A stretch of DNA of 64,000 bases from the NCBI GenBank assembly GCA_031761405.1, contig JASEVX010000003.1, positions 113,527,044-113,591,043 on the forward strand. The letters run 5' to 3'. Shown here one piece after another: positions 47,392-58,515 of the stretch (within the stretch, counting starts at the first letter, position 1; the number at the start of each line of letters is the position of its first letter). Below the pieces are notes generated by a model that worked only from the letters and a program-made list of their open reading frames with translations, had not been told where the DNA came from and searched no databases. The DNA is from Serripes groenlandicus. Lineage: Eukaryota > Mollusca > Bivalvia > Cardiida > Cardiidae. The position numbers and the translations under genes are program-made.

Positions 47392-48238
47392 ACATCTTTT
47401 CGTCACGTTTTCAAATAACTTTTTTTCTACTCAAAGATTACATTGAAACTTCCGACACATGTTTATATCAAAGTGTGTGATTGGTTCACAAAAGGGGGAT
47501 AATCCAAATAATTTTATATCAGAGTTATTGCCCCTTTTCTGTCAAAGATTTTAATTTTCAAATTTCTTTTTTTCTACTCAAAGGATTGGATTGAAACTTC
47601 TGACAAATGTTTATATCAATGTGTATCATGGGTTCACAAAAGGGGGATAATCCAAATATGTTTTATATGAGTTATTGCCATTCTAGTTTCGAAAAATCCC
47701 CCGAAATGCAGCTGCGGAGTTCACCTCTGCGTAATGTATCGACCAGATCAGCCTGCGCTGTCCGCGCAGACTGATCCGGCCGACACATTCCGTCTAAGGG
47801 GGGGGGGGGGTATATGTATTGCCCCTTTTCTGTCAAAGATTTTAATTTTCAAATTTCTTTTTTTCTACTCAAAGGATTGGATTGAAACTTCTGACAAATG
47901 TTTATATCAATGTGTATCATGGGTTCACAAAAGGGGGATAATCCAAATATGTTTTATATGAGTTATTGCCATTCTAGTTTCGAAAAATCCCCCGAAATGC
48001 AGCTGCGGAGTTCACCTCTGCGTAATGTATCGACCAGATCAGCCTGCGCTGTCCGCGCAGACTGATCCGGCCGACACATTCCGTCTAAGGGGGGGGGGGG
48101 GGATAGATAGAGTAGTGATTCCTGAAACGGAAAATCCACAGGAGGCGAAAAGTGTATATCCGGGTACGCCTGTGTGGCATGCTTAGGCTGATCCGGGTCG
48201 ATACTTTACGCAGAGTCCACACTGTTGATTTTCTCACA
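47300..48238 (+). mobile_element. Helentron-like fragment and family C element with a 291-bp tandem duplication
   Basis: 47300-47690 is a Helentron-like 5' part ('TTTCACCTGCGTAGCATG', GGCGTCTGTCTGTCTG). It is followed by a family C fragment ending in a run of 13 G. A block (47527-47810) recurs at 47818-48102, apparently identical, with 14 G. The rest of the family C element follows the second copy to about 48238. Confidence 0.75.
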
Positions 48239-48645
48239 TTGATTATTGCCAAGCTACGCCCCATGTAAAGGCTTCCGGCCCATGTACATTTATATTTACA
48301 AAATATATAATAAGAATGACATAATTAGGATTTTTTTTAATTACAGAATAGTTTCGAGATATTTTAGATGTTTAGATTGTTACATAGTGATTGGAATACA
48401 ATATAACATCAATGTTATATTCTTAGAAGGTGATATAGTTCAGGTTTTAGTTTATAGTATTTGAAGACTAAATTCAGATAAAAGATATTTATTTTAAAAT
48501 GTCTTATATAAGATTCATCCTCAAACATTTGTTGTCTGTCATAAGATGATTAAAATGCCTTACCGACATAAAACGAGTTTTATTATGTTCAAATGGCCAA
48601 CACGTGGTCGCTCAACTATAATGTAGTGTCGCTATCGATGGAAAT
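48239..48645. other. Nothing recognised
   Basis: AT-rich; no repeat or exon supported. Confidence 0.3.
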
Positions 48646-48648
48646 GTT

Positions 48649-48875
48649 TTAACCCTTCCCCACATACAACACATCTGTAGCAAACAACTTTAAAACGTTT
48701 CGTTAACAATAAGATAAACCTCTATGAGTGAAGGTAAACTCATTGAATAGAGTTGAAAACTTTGTGGCAAAAGTAAAAAATTGCTCATTATTCGCAAATG
48801 CTCCTTTTGCCACGATGTTTCCAAAGCTGTCTGCTGCAGAGGCGTCAGAAAGCGTCTGTAGTGAGAAAGGGTTAA
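48649..48875 (-). mobile_element. Family A TTAA MITE
   Basis: TTAA at 48649-48652 and 48872-48875, ends CCCTTCCCCACATAC and 'GTGAGAAAGGG'. Confidence 0.8.
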
Positions 48876-48895
48876 CTTAATTAAACCGGCGATAT

Positions 48896-49375
48896 TAACC
48901 GCTTAAACCTGCAGACGCAAGTTGACGCGTTTGCAGCAGACGACGTTTGAAAATATTGTGACAAAAGAAGAAAGTACTCATAATATCGAGGGTTTGGCGT
49001 GAAACGGTTGTATCTAAAATTGGTATTTTTTTACCAAGGTTAATCACCTCGCCATAAAGTCTTTATAAGAGTTAAATCACTTTTCTTGGTAAACAATGTA
49101 AATTTAGGTGCCATTGCTCGTTCTGAGCAATGGCACCTAAATTTGCATTGTTTACAAAAGGGTCAAAATTGCCCCTAAACCAGGGTTTTCAAAATAGGTT
49201 TTAAGTTACAACCGTTTCACGCCAAGCCCTCGATACTATTGTTTCCATTTTGCCACAATGTTTTCAACTAACTGTATTCAATAATTATACTTTCATTTAT
49301 ATATATATATTTGCCATACGTTTAATCTCGATATTTTCGAAGTCTTCTGCTTCAGCTTTATTATAAGTAAGTAAA
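48896..49375 (+). mobile_element. Family A MITE split by a family B MITE
   Basis: An old family A copy begins at about 48896 ('ACCTGCAGACGCAAG') and resumes after 49236 ('TTTGCCACAATGTTTTC') to about 49375. Family B occupies 48987-49232 with intact termini, inside the family A hairpin. Family B was therefore active after this family A copy inserted. Confidence 0.8.
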
Positions 49376-50399
49376 TAAGTAAGCAAGTAAATATGTTGAT
49401 AAAGTGACATGTGTATAACATCTAATAAAACATAATACAAAGTTTGTTGGTAAAACATCCAACCCCATGAGACTATATGTCACTATCTATAAAGGTAATG
49501 TCTATGTACGTAAGTCTCATCAGTTTGTGGTTCATGGAGTCTATATACATACTATATACACATGTATATATATAACATACATCTACATACATTTATTGTA
49601 TGTGGGAAAGGGTTAACGCTTATATTGTCCAGTTCCATCGCCCTCGATTCAATCCCTTCCATGATACAGACACCATCCTCTGCATCAGACGGCTTTAGAA
49701 TTTGTTTGTACGTTACCTTGGGAACAATGTTATTATACACACAGGTGCTAGTCTCGTTTAAAATCTAAAAAAAAAAGCATTTGAATAATACTTATATCTG
49801 TATAGATTTTCGATAGTTTTTCTCAGATGAGTTTGATGCAGACGGTGTTTATATGTTTTGTCTCATGGCAGAGCAGATGCTTCGATATTTGAACTATCTG
49901 AAATATGGCACTATGTGTCGCGGTAATGGGAGTGGATACGATGATATACTATTATTTTTCATTATAGATTCCGGCAGATATTAATAATCGACAAAGGGAG
50001 ACAGACCATATATAATAGGATTTATATATCTATAATCAGGTACATGTATCAAGCGCGAGAAGTAGTGACACACGATTTGAAGTCCGTTTCTATACTAGCT
50101 GGTGATCGAGGCTGGGCTAAGGGACACTTGTTTTATTCACCTTCCACGCCGGTAAATGCTGCTGGTTACCAATTATTCCCTCTGGTGAGAACCTAAACTC
50201 TGAACTAACTATAGTCACTGGGAGACAGTTGAACCGATGTGAGTAGCTGGTTTCTCGTACATTTGTAAGTCGTGAGATATGGCGTATGATAGTGTCTTAT
50301 ATCAGCCGTGATAACATACAACCCAATAGGAGAAGGGGGGAATTTGTCGAAGAATTAACATTTGATAAGTGGTGCACAACTTCAACTAAATTGAAAATG
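49376..50399. other. Unassigned; upstream of the G-alpha gene
   Basis: Contains a GTAA-rich stretch (49365-49392), family A end fragments ('GTGGGAAAGGGTTAA' at about 49601) and no supported exon. Non-coding 5' exons of the G-alpha gene could lie here but cannot be recognised. Confidence 0.35.
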
Positions 50400-51880
50400 G
50401 GTTCCACTGTGATGTTTATTGTGATGTTTATAGTAATTCCACTGTGATGTTTATAGTAATTCCACTATGATGTATATAGTAATACCACTGTGGTGTTTAA
50501 AGTGATGGTAATTACGATATAGTGTTCTACTAATCGTGGGAAAATATTTAGAGACATTTCTCTTAACCGCGATACAGTGTGTGACATTCAGGGTTTTTAA
50601 ATCGTTATTGTTGACAACCCTTTAATACACGTGGGAGAAAAGAGGGGGTTTATAAACAGTGATATCGGATCTCTCCTTAATTCCCGTGATACAGTGGAGG
50701 ACATTGCGTTTTAAAAACAGTTATAACGGATCTTACCTTAATGTACGTATTACATTGGGAGACATAGGGGGATTTACATCGTGAGAGAAAGAGGTGGGGG
50801 TTTTAAACAATGATATCGGACTCTGCCTTAATTTCCGTGATACATTGGTAGACACAGGCAGTTTATGAACTGTGATATCGGACCTCTCTTTAAACCTGTG
50901 CTACAGTGAGGGGCCTAGGGGTTTACAAACAGTGATATCGAAACTCTCCCTAATAACGGTGATACAGTTGCTGGCATAGGGGGTTTATAAACAGTGATAT
51001 CTGAGTCTTGATTAACCGAGCTAGAGTTGAAGAAAGAGAAGGTTGTTTATAAACAATGATATCGGAGATTGAAAATGAAAGAGTTTATAAACAGTGTTAT
51101 CGGAGAACAAATTTAAAAGTTTTATAAACAGTGATATCGGAGAACAAATTTAAAAGTTTTATAAACAGTGATATCGGAGAAATATATTAAAGGGTTTATA
51201 AACAGTGATATCGGAGAAAGATAAAAAAAGACTTTATAAACAGTGATTTCGGAGAAAGATATCAAATGGTTTATAAACAGTGATATCGGAGTAAGATATT
51301 AAAGGGTTTATAAACAGTGATATCGGAGAAAAAAAAAAGGTTTATAAACAGTGATATAGGAGAAAGAAAGGGTTTGTTTATGAACAGTGATATAGGAGAA
51401 AGAAAGGGTTTATAAACAGTGATATAGGAGAAAGAAAGGGTTTATAAACAGTGATATAGGAGAAAGAAAGGGATTATACACAGTGATATAGGAGAAAGAA
51501 AGGGTTTATAAACAGTGATATAGGAGAAAGAAATTAAAGGGTTTATAAATAGTGATATTGGAGTAAAGGTTGGTTTATAGACAGTGACATCGGAGAAAGA
51601 AAGGAATACTAAACAGTGATACCGGAGAAAGATAGAGAACGGGTTTTTAAACAGTGATATTGGAGAAATATAGGGATTATAAACAGTCTATGGACAGTGA
51701 TATTGGAGAAATATAGGGATTATAAACAGTTTATGGACAGTGATATTGGAGAAATATAGGGATTAAAAACAGCTTATGGACAGTGCTATTTGAGAAAGAG
51801 AGGGTTTATTAACAGTGATACATTTGAGAAAGAGAGGGTTTCTAAAAAGTGTTATTCGAGAGGGTTAATAAACAGTGATA
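50400..51880 (+). repeat. Minisatellite upstream of G-alpha exon 1
   Basis: It begins with a 27-bp unit ('TTCCACTGTGATGTTTATAG', 50400-50500). It passes into ~60-bp degenerate units carrying 'GGTTTATAAACAGTGATATC' (50640-51050). It ends as a ~30-bp array, GTTTATAAACAGTGATATCG plus GAGAAAGAAAG, of roughly 25 copies to 51880. Units with ATAGG and ATTGG variants cluster, indicating local expansions. The array stops 15-20 bp before the G-alpha ATG, so it occupies the expected 5' UTR or proximal promoter. Confidence 0.9.
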
Positions 51881-51894
51881 GTGGGGCTCCCCTG

Positions 51895-52066
51895 ATGAAG
51901 GCAGACGTCATGGCGTGTCTCGGGGGTAATTGTCTGACGACAGAGTTTCAATATTTTGACTCCCTCGAAGAAGAAAAAATGGCTCGCATGAAAAATAAAC
52001 ACATAAACCGGCTCCTCAAGACCGAACACCGGCGGGAACTCAAACGGCTGAAGCTACTGTTGTTGG
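51895..52066 (+). CDS. G-protein alpha subunit, exon 1
   Basis: Start of a heterotrimeric G-protein alpha subunit, a membrane-associated GTPase coupling receptors to effectors. The exon encodes 57 residues plus one base. Two in-frame ATGs exist (51895 and 51910). The second gives MACLGG, so the first adds five residues, an arrangement resembling the Gq-type N-terminus. Cysteines at 8 and 13 are candidate palmitoylation sites; no Gly-2 myristoylation signal follows either Met. A charged helix ends RRELKRLKLLLL, immediately before the P-loop, where many G-alpha genes have an intron. Donor: G|GTACGA. The frame is also open upstream through the minisatellite, which I regard as noncoding. Confidence 0.88.
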
Positions 52067-54224
52067 GTACGAACTTGATTTACTTACTCATGTAACTGAT
52101 GGGATACGTTTATAGATAGAGTCGTCTGCTTTCAAAGTATTTGGGGAAAAGGTGTAATATGAGCCGTCTCGCGAGAAAACCAACATTGTGGTATCTGCGT
52201 AAAGTGTCAACCCGGATCAGCATAAGCATGCCGCGCAGGCTAATCCGGCCATACACTTTTCGCCTCGTATGGATTTTCTATTTCAGGAATCACTTCTCTA
52301 TATATACATCTATCACCCTAAGACGGAATGTGTCGGCCGGATCAGTCTGCGCGGACAGCGCAGGCTGATCTGGTCGATACATTACGCAGATGCCATTATG
52401 TTGGTTCTCTCGCGGGACGGCTCATAAATTGACGATTGAAAGCATGTTTTTCTTATAAAGAGTTGTAAACATTGTGAATAACAAAAACATCCTGTTCGAT
52501 TAAAGGACATGTCAAGGCCTTGATTGACGATTATATTCTGGATGAAAGTCACAGACATTGCAAGTACTAAATTATTGTCCGGCTTGTAATACTTGACCCA
52601 TAGGTACATCTCCAGCATGTACAATAGCATGGAATTACAGTAGACAGACTTGACTAACCTACTCTTACCATAATGTCGGCACCCTTGTTGCAGGCCAAAC
52701 GCTATAGGGACATTTATTTCTGGATCAAATCTTAAAAACTTAATAGTTGGCTTCATTTTAATATCGCATACATAAAGTTTTGCTTAACCCTTTCCCTTGT
52801 AGACGCTTTCTGACGCCTCTGCAGCAGACGGCTTTTTGAAAACATAGTGACAAAAGAAGAAATTGCTCAAAACGAGAAATTTCTCCTTTTGACACAATGT
52901 TTTCCACTTTTAGTCATAGGTTATCCATTCATTTATAGAGATTTTTTATTTTTTGACAAAAACAAATTGAATCAGTACGCGTATTCAATCAACATGTTTA
53001 GATACTATGGGCCAGAACCCAAGTTGTACACTATGCATGTGCAATTACCTTGTCGTAAGAAAGAGAGACACGGGATACAGTAAATGAGTAAATATACAAT
53101 TGATTAACCCATTCCCTCATACGACAAATCTGCAGCAGACGACTTTGAATATAATTTGTTAAAAAATAGAAAATCTCTGTAACTAAATGGATAACCAATG
53201 ACTAAAAGCGGAAAACATTGTGGCAAAAGGAGAAGTTGCACGTTTTGTGCAATTTCTTCTTTTGTCACTATGTTTTCAAAAAGTCGTCTGCTGCAGAGGC
53301 GTCAGAAAGCGTCTATATGAGGGAAAGGGTTAAGGTAAACTCTACATTGGATCATGACAACGTGATGTTTGGTATCATTACATAAATAATGAATCAATTA
53401 TAAATAATGTAAGTTTGAAAGTTGAACCGGTTGGTCCAAAAGCAGGTTGTCACTATAGCCTTCTAGAAGGGTTGCTTCAACATTCCCATAGGGCCTGTAA
53501 TGTAATGGTAGGTAGCGACAGATTACTCCAAACTAGGTTGTGTTTAGTTCATGGCTTAGTTTATTTATGACTTGGGAGCATGACAATCCCGTTGAAAGAG
53601 TTTCGTTGAAATGTTTATCTTTGCCACATACGACAAATCTGCAGCAGACGAATTTGTGAACGTCTCGAAAACGATATGAAAGTATTTCCAACATTGAAGG
53701 TATTATTATTGAAATAGACTTGAAGCAGACACGTCAAAATGCGTTTGCTTGTGGAAAAGGGTTATATAAGGGTCACGTCAAGTGATATTGAACCTTAACC
53801 ATTTCCCTCATACGACAATTCTGCAGCAGACGTGTTTGAACAAATTTCGTCAAGAAATAGAAAATCTCTATAATTGAAAGGACAACCTATGACTAAAAGT
53901 GGTAAACATTGTGGCAAAAGGAGAAAGGTCACAATGTTTTCAAAAAGCCGTCTGCTGCAGAGGCGTCAGCAAGCGTCTATATGAGGGAAAGCGTTAATGC
54001 ATCTGCGCACAGTGAAGACTCAAGCGAATCTGTGTATCCGCACAGTTTCACGAGTCTTCTTTTTTATTCTGCATACATATATTATGTTGTACATACCGAA
54101 CCTGTTAGTTTAGCCCCCCACTAATTGTATGCTAAGTATAATGTGTATTTAAATGATGTGAAAGCGGAGTTTCTTTAAGACGCCATTTCACTAGACGCCG
54201 TTCAGATATCTATTTAAACTACAG
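52067..54224 (+). other. G-alpha intron 1 with MITEs
   Basis: Holds a complete family C element (52159-52425), family A copies at 52783 to about 52958, 53104-53333 (inverted), about 53616-53768 and 53795-53997 (inverted), and no other supported coding sequence. The family C element starts only about 90 bases after the exon 1 donor. Confidence 0.8.
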
Positions 54225-54297
54225 GAACAGGGGAATCGGGCAAAAGCACAATATCGAAGCAGATGAAGATTATTCATATAAATGGATTCGATGAACA
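54225..54297 (+). CDS. G-protein alpha subunit, exon 2 (P-loop)
   Basis: With the last base of exon 1 it encodes GTGESGKST, the G1/P-loop (GxxxxGKS) that holds the GTP phosphates, then ISKQMKIIHINGFDE. IKQM.I.H is the family signature. Acceptor CTACAG|GA, donor CA|GTAAGT; the exon ends in phase 2. The HINGF ending resembles Gs (HVNGF), while GTGESGKST is typical of Gq/Gi, so class is not settled by this exon. Confidence 0.93.
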
Positions 54298-54889
54298 GTA
54301 AGTGTGTTATTGTATTATATACCTACACATGAGACGTCCCACGAGAAAACAAACAGTGTCGACCCGGATCAGTCTAAGCATGCCGCGCAGGCTTTCCCGG
54401 ACAGACACTTTTCGACCTCTGTTGATTTTCTGTTTCAGGAATCATTAATCTATACCTCTACCCCCTGAGACGGAATGTGTCGGCCCGGATTAGCCTGTGC
54501 GGACTGCGCAGGCTGATCATGGTTGATACACTTCGCAGAGTCAATTATGTTGGTTTTCTCGTGGAACGGCTCACAAAACATGCAGGTTGGCACGCGCTAA
54601 TACAACAAGGCGGTGCCAAATATGATAATGGTACGTCACTGAAATATAATGTGACCATTGAAATATAATTCCATGTCATTCAAAACGCGGTAGTGGGGCA
54701 TAATGATTCACATGTCATTCATATTTTATTTGTAAATTCACTAAATTGTGTTTTTTTCATTAATGAAAATAAAGAAATTTGTACATTTTTTATATAGTCT
54801 GTCTTTTTTAACGACTTACAATCTCAATTAGTATGTAGTAACTAAAGGCGAATGAAGTCGATATTATTCGGCTTGGTTTTGACCTTAAG

Positions 54890-55580
54890 TTATACTTGAA
54901 CTAATATTTGGCGTTTGATAAGTGTGACCTCCCCTTTCTGATAACCCGTCAACACGTAGTTTTGTATCACGGGAAAGTCATAGAAATCTGACTTAAACCT
55001 TTCGTTTTTTTTTTTGTATATTGGATCTGACGACACCACATACAAGGCCGTCTCGAAAGGTCTCACCGCTTCTTTAACTCGTTTATTTATATGGGTTATA
55101 TATTCGTACCTCCCGATTGTGTAGGCGACTATGTGTGTGGCAAAGTCAATCAGAGACGACCTGCTATAGGTTGTTATGACGTATGGGCGAGCATTTCGAG
55201 GGCTTGGCGTGAAACGGTTGTAACTAAAAATTGGTATCTTTTTTACCAAGGTTAATCACCTCGCCATAAAGTCTCTATAAGCGTTAAATCATTTTTCTTG
55301 GTAAGCAATGGAAATTTAGGTGCCATTGCTCGTTCTAAGCAGCATCTAAATTTGCATTGTTTTACAAAGGGGTCAAAATTGCCCCTAACCCAGGGTTTTC
55401 AAAATAGGTTTTTAGTTACAACTTACAACCGTTTCATGCCAAGCAGCCCTCGATTTGCTTCTGCGAAGTTTAGGTCTGGTTTGAATGAGATTGGAAAACA
55501 ATCAATATATGTATTGATTTGAAAAACGTGATTTATCTCGTTGGCAACAACTTGTTTGAAAGTTAATATGTTGTTTAATC
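54890..55580 (-). pseudogene. Unrecognised coding sequence split by a family B MITE
   Basis: The minus-strand frame ends at TAA 54890-54892 and is open back to the MITE at 55452. Across the MITE the frame resumes (55453 to about 55580) with no stop. The MITE is flanked by ATTT on both sides (55193-55196, 55453-55456). Collapsing one copy joins the two halves in the same frame, about 143 codons in total. Composition is protein-like (balanced, with several Tyr, Asp, Lys and Pro) despite AT-rich surroundings. Upstream it is cut by the TTAA of a family A MITE (55575-55578), so its beginning is missing. I recognise no domain. It could be an exon of an antisense gene, a gene fragment or a transposon protein. 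Confidence 0.45.
55197..55452. mobile_element. Family B MITE inside a coding-like frame
   Basis: Complete element with ATTT duplication. One inner hairpin arm is shortened ('GCTCGTTCTAAGCAGCATC'), and small insertions lie near the right end ('ACTTACAACCG', 'AAGCAGCCCTCG'). Confidence 0.85.
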
Positions 55581-56005
55581 CTTTCCCACATACGAAAGGT
55601 CTGCAGTAGAAGACTTTGGAAACATCTAGTTAAAACTGATAACATTTGTAAATGATGCACAATCATTGGGAAAAAAAGAAGCTGAACACATAATCAGCAA
55701 TTTTTCCTTTTGCCTGATTGTTATCAATTATCGTTTGCTGCAGATTCGATAATATATATATATATATAAAAGCGATAGTATAACGTTAACTGCAAGTGGA
55801 ATCCTAAAACTACCTTTAACAAGCTAACACAAATGAAGACGCTTTCTGGTGGAGTAGACGACTTTTCAAAACGTTGTTGCAAAATCAGAAACTACAAATG
55901 ATCTATTCAATAGATATGCATTGATTTATATAAGTTCTCTATATTTTGGTCAAGATGTTTTCAAATTAGTCTGCTGTAGATTTCCTGTATGGGGGAAAGA
56001 GTTAA
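55575..56005. mobile_element. Two family A MITEs before exon 3
   Basis: The first starts at TTAA 55575-55578 and ends near TTAA 55786-55789, with an (AT)n expansion at 55750-55767. The second is about 55826-56005, ending 'GGGGGAAAGAGTTAA'. Both are diverged but keep the 'GTCTGCTG' marks. Confidence 0.65.
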
Positions 56006-56031
56006 CAGCCCGTTAAATGGAACACTTTCAG

Positions 56032-56200
56032 GGAGAGAATAGATAAGATACTGGACATCAAGAAAAACATTCGTGAGTCAATCATTGTCATTGTGTGTGC
56101 AATGCAACACTTGGGGATTCCACTGGAGAAGCCAGACAATAAACCGAGGATGGATACGATATTACAGGACGCTGGGAACTTGGACACCGAAATAACCGAT
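56032..56200 (+). CDS. G-protein alpha subunit, exon 3 (helical domain)
   Basis: Phase-2 acceptor TTTCAG|G completes a Gln codon, then 56 codons: ERIDKILDIKKNIRESI, IVIVCAMQHLGIPLEKP and on to NLDTEITD. This is the start of the alpha-helical domain. DIKKNIRESI..IV.AM aligns well with the DIKNNLKEAIETIVAAM helix of Gs. The donor GAT|GTGAGT leaves phase 0. The only polypyrimidine stretch is the short 'CACTTTCAG', because a MITE ends 26 bases upstream. Confidence 0.92.
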
Positions 56201-56600
56201 GTGAGTTAGTTGACATTTTAGACGCAAAAAGGGTTCTTGGTGCATACTATGTAACAATCCCTAGAAAAATAGTAGAATAGTATTATGAATGTTCAAATAA
56301 AACATACTTATGTTTAGTTTGTCCATTGCCAGCTTTATTGGTTGGTATAAGGATTCCACAACATAATAATAACATTTTACAAGTTTTATCACCACACATA
56401 ATGATTTAAATTTACAATATTAGTAATAAACATATAGAATTAACTATAAAAAGATAACTCCTTATTTCTAGAACAAATGCATCTGCTATGGATTGTACGA
56501 CCCTTATATTAATGTTTTTTTTTTTGTCCCCTTATGTAGATGGATCGTACGCAAATCATGACTTACCGCCGTTATTAAAATGAATTTCACTTCCATTCTT

Positions 56601-56813
56601 TAGCTTTTTCAGCGCCAAACGCAATATTGAGCTTTTTGCAAACAATACAGATTCATGTGAGTCAGCTCGTAACGAGCTGTCTCACCTGGAAATCTGCATT
56701 GTTTGGCTGTGAGATATAAAGATATTCCAAAAATCCTATAACATGAAAATAGAGTCGTCCGAGTTTGAACATGGAACAGTCTACTTTAAACAATTCGGCG
56801 CTGAAAGGGTTAA
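56601..56813 (-). mobile_element. Family E TTAA palindromic MITE
   Basis: The right end CTGAAAGGGTTAA (TTAA 56810-56813) pairs with 'TTTTTCAGCGCC' on the left. The centre contains CAGCTCGTAACGAGCTG. An opposite-orientation copy is at 60108-60318. Confidence 0.75.
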
Positions 56814-56876
56814 ACGGATTTGATGTATTTTACGACACTTATTTAAGTGGATTAACATCCCATAGTATCACCTTGC

Positions 56877-57549
56877 GGCGAGATCGTCGAGGGTATATAG
56901 GGATCCGCCCGAACTTACGTACGTGTCCCAACGGCGAGATCGTCGAGGGTATATAGGGATCCGCCCGAACTTACGTACGTGTCCCAACGGCGAGATCGTC
57001 GAGGGTATATAGGGATCAGCCCGAACTTACGCACGTGTCCCAACGGCGAGATCGTCGAGGGTATATAGGGATCCGCCCGAACTTACGTACGTGTCCCAAC
57101 GGCAAGATCGTCGAGGGTATATAGGGATCAGCCCGAACTTACGCACGTGTCCCAACGGCGAGATCGTCGAGGGTATATAGGGATCCGCCCGAACTTACGC
57201 ACGTGTCCCAACGGCGAGATCGTCGAGGGTATATAGGGATCCGCCCGAACCTACGTACGTGTAGCAACGGCGAGATCGTCGAGGGTATATAGGGATCAGC
57301 CCGAACTTACGCACGTGTCCCAACTGCGAGATCGTCTAGGGTATATAGGGATCAGCCCGAACTTACGCACGTGTCCCAACGGCGAGATCGTCTAGGGTAT
57401 ATAGGGATCCGCCCGAACTTACGCACGTGTCCCAACGGCGAGATCGTCTAGGGTATATAGGGATCAGCCCGAACTTACGCACGTGTCCCAACGGCGAGAT
57501 TGTCTAGGGTATATAGGGATCCGCCCGAACTTACGCATGTGTCCCAACG
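56877..57549 (+). repeat. 56-bp minisatellite, 12 copies
   Basis: Unit: GGCGAGATCGTCGAGGGTAT, ATAGGGATCCGCCCGAACTT, ACGTACGTGTCCCAAC. Period 56 bp with alternations GATCCGCC/GATCAGCC and GTACGT/GCACGT. It is GC-rich against an AT-rich background. Confidence 0.95.
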
Positions 57550-57832
57550 ATGTCATGGCTGTAGCGATTTCATTTATCCGATTTTTATTAAACTTCACAC
57601 ACATGTTTACAAACATAATCTCTTGTACAGGTTCGCATTTCATCAAAGGTCAATGACACACGTCAAGGTCACAGTGATTATATAAGTTACTCAACGACGT
57701 CATCGATCTTGCAACTTCTTTTCTTATCCGATTGTTATTAAACTTAACACATACGTTCACAAGCAGTGTCAGTTGTACGGTGACTATTATACGTTTGTAA
57801 AAAATGACGCCATCACTCTAGCGCTTTCATTT

Positions 57833-58079
57833 CGAGGGCTTGGCGTGAAACGGTTGTAACTAAAAACCCATTTTGAAAACCTTGGTTTAGGGGCAATTTT
57901 GACCCATTTGTAAACAATGCAAATTTAGGTGCCATTGCTCAGAACGAGCAATGGCACCTAAATTTCTATTGTTTACCAAGAAAATTTATTTAACGCTTAT
58001 AAAGACTTTATGGCGAAGTGATTAACCTTGGTAAAAAAAATACCAATTTTAGTTACAACCGTTTCACGCCAAGCCCTCG
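57833..58079. mobile_element. Family B MITE
   Basis: Complete copy inside G-alpha intron 3, ends CGAGGGCTTGGCG / CGCCAAGCCCTCG. Flanks ATTT and ATTC. Confidence 0.85.
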
Positions 58080-58515
58080 ATTCCTTTATACTTCATACAT
58101 AAGTTCAGTGTCAGGAGAGCTTGGATGGGTTTTTGGTTGGTCAAAGGTCACACATCGTGTTACGCCTGCAAGAGGATTTGTAACTTGTTTGAATAGATAT
58201 TTTGCGACGTGTTCAAATTCACTCCTCTTGTGTAAATGGAGTAACGTTCCTCATTTATATCATTTACGCCAATTATTTAGATTTGTTTACACCCCTCATT
58301 TAAATGGATTTATGTCCCTAATTGGACAAATGTATGCCAACTATGTAGAATGATTTTCGCACTCATTAAGATGAACTTTTACGCCCCCTTTTTAGAAGGA
58401 TTTACGCCACTTATTAAAATGGATGTTACGCCCTTTGTTTTGATGAATTTGACTCCACTTTTTTATATAGATTTTACACGCCTTATAAAGATCGCTACTA
58501 AATTTTATATTGCAG

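Larger units (their letters stand above)
54298..56031 (+). other. G-alpha intron 2 with MITEs and an antisense open frame
   Basis: A family C element begins 31 bases after the donor (54329-54574). Family B lies at 55197-55452. Family A elements are at 55575 to about 55789 and about 55826-56005. The last ends 26 bases before the exon 3 acceptor. The antisense frame at 54890-55580 is described separately. Confidence 0.8.
56201..58515 (+). other. G-alpha intron 3
   Basis: Contains a family E element (about 56601-56813), the 56-bp array (56877-57549), a family B MITE (57833-58079) and a degenerate ~30-bp array (about 58240-58500) with units like 'TTTACGCC..TTATTAAAATGGA' running up to the exon 4 acceptor. 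Two noncoding modules with 'CTTATCCGATT.TTATTAAACTT' follow the 56-bp array at 57550-57780. Confidence 0.75.

Noticed and set aside
52382..52756. 124-codon minus-strand frame
   Set aside because: It starts in ordinary intron sequence and runs into a family C element; no coding features.
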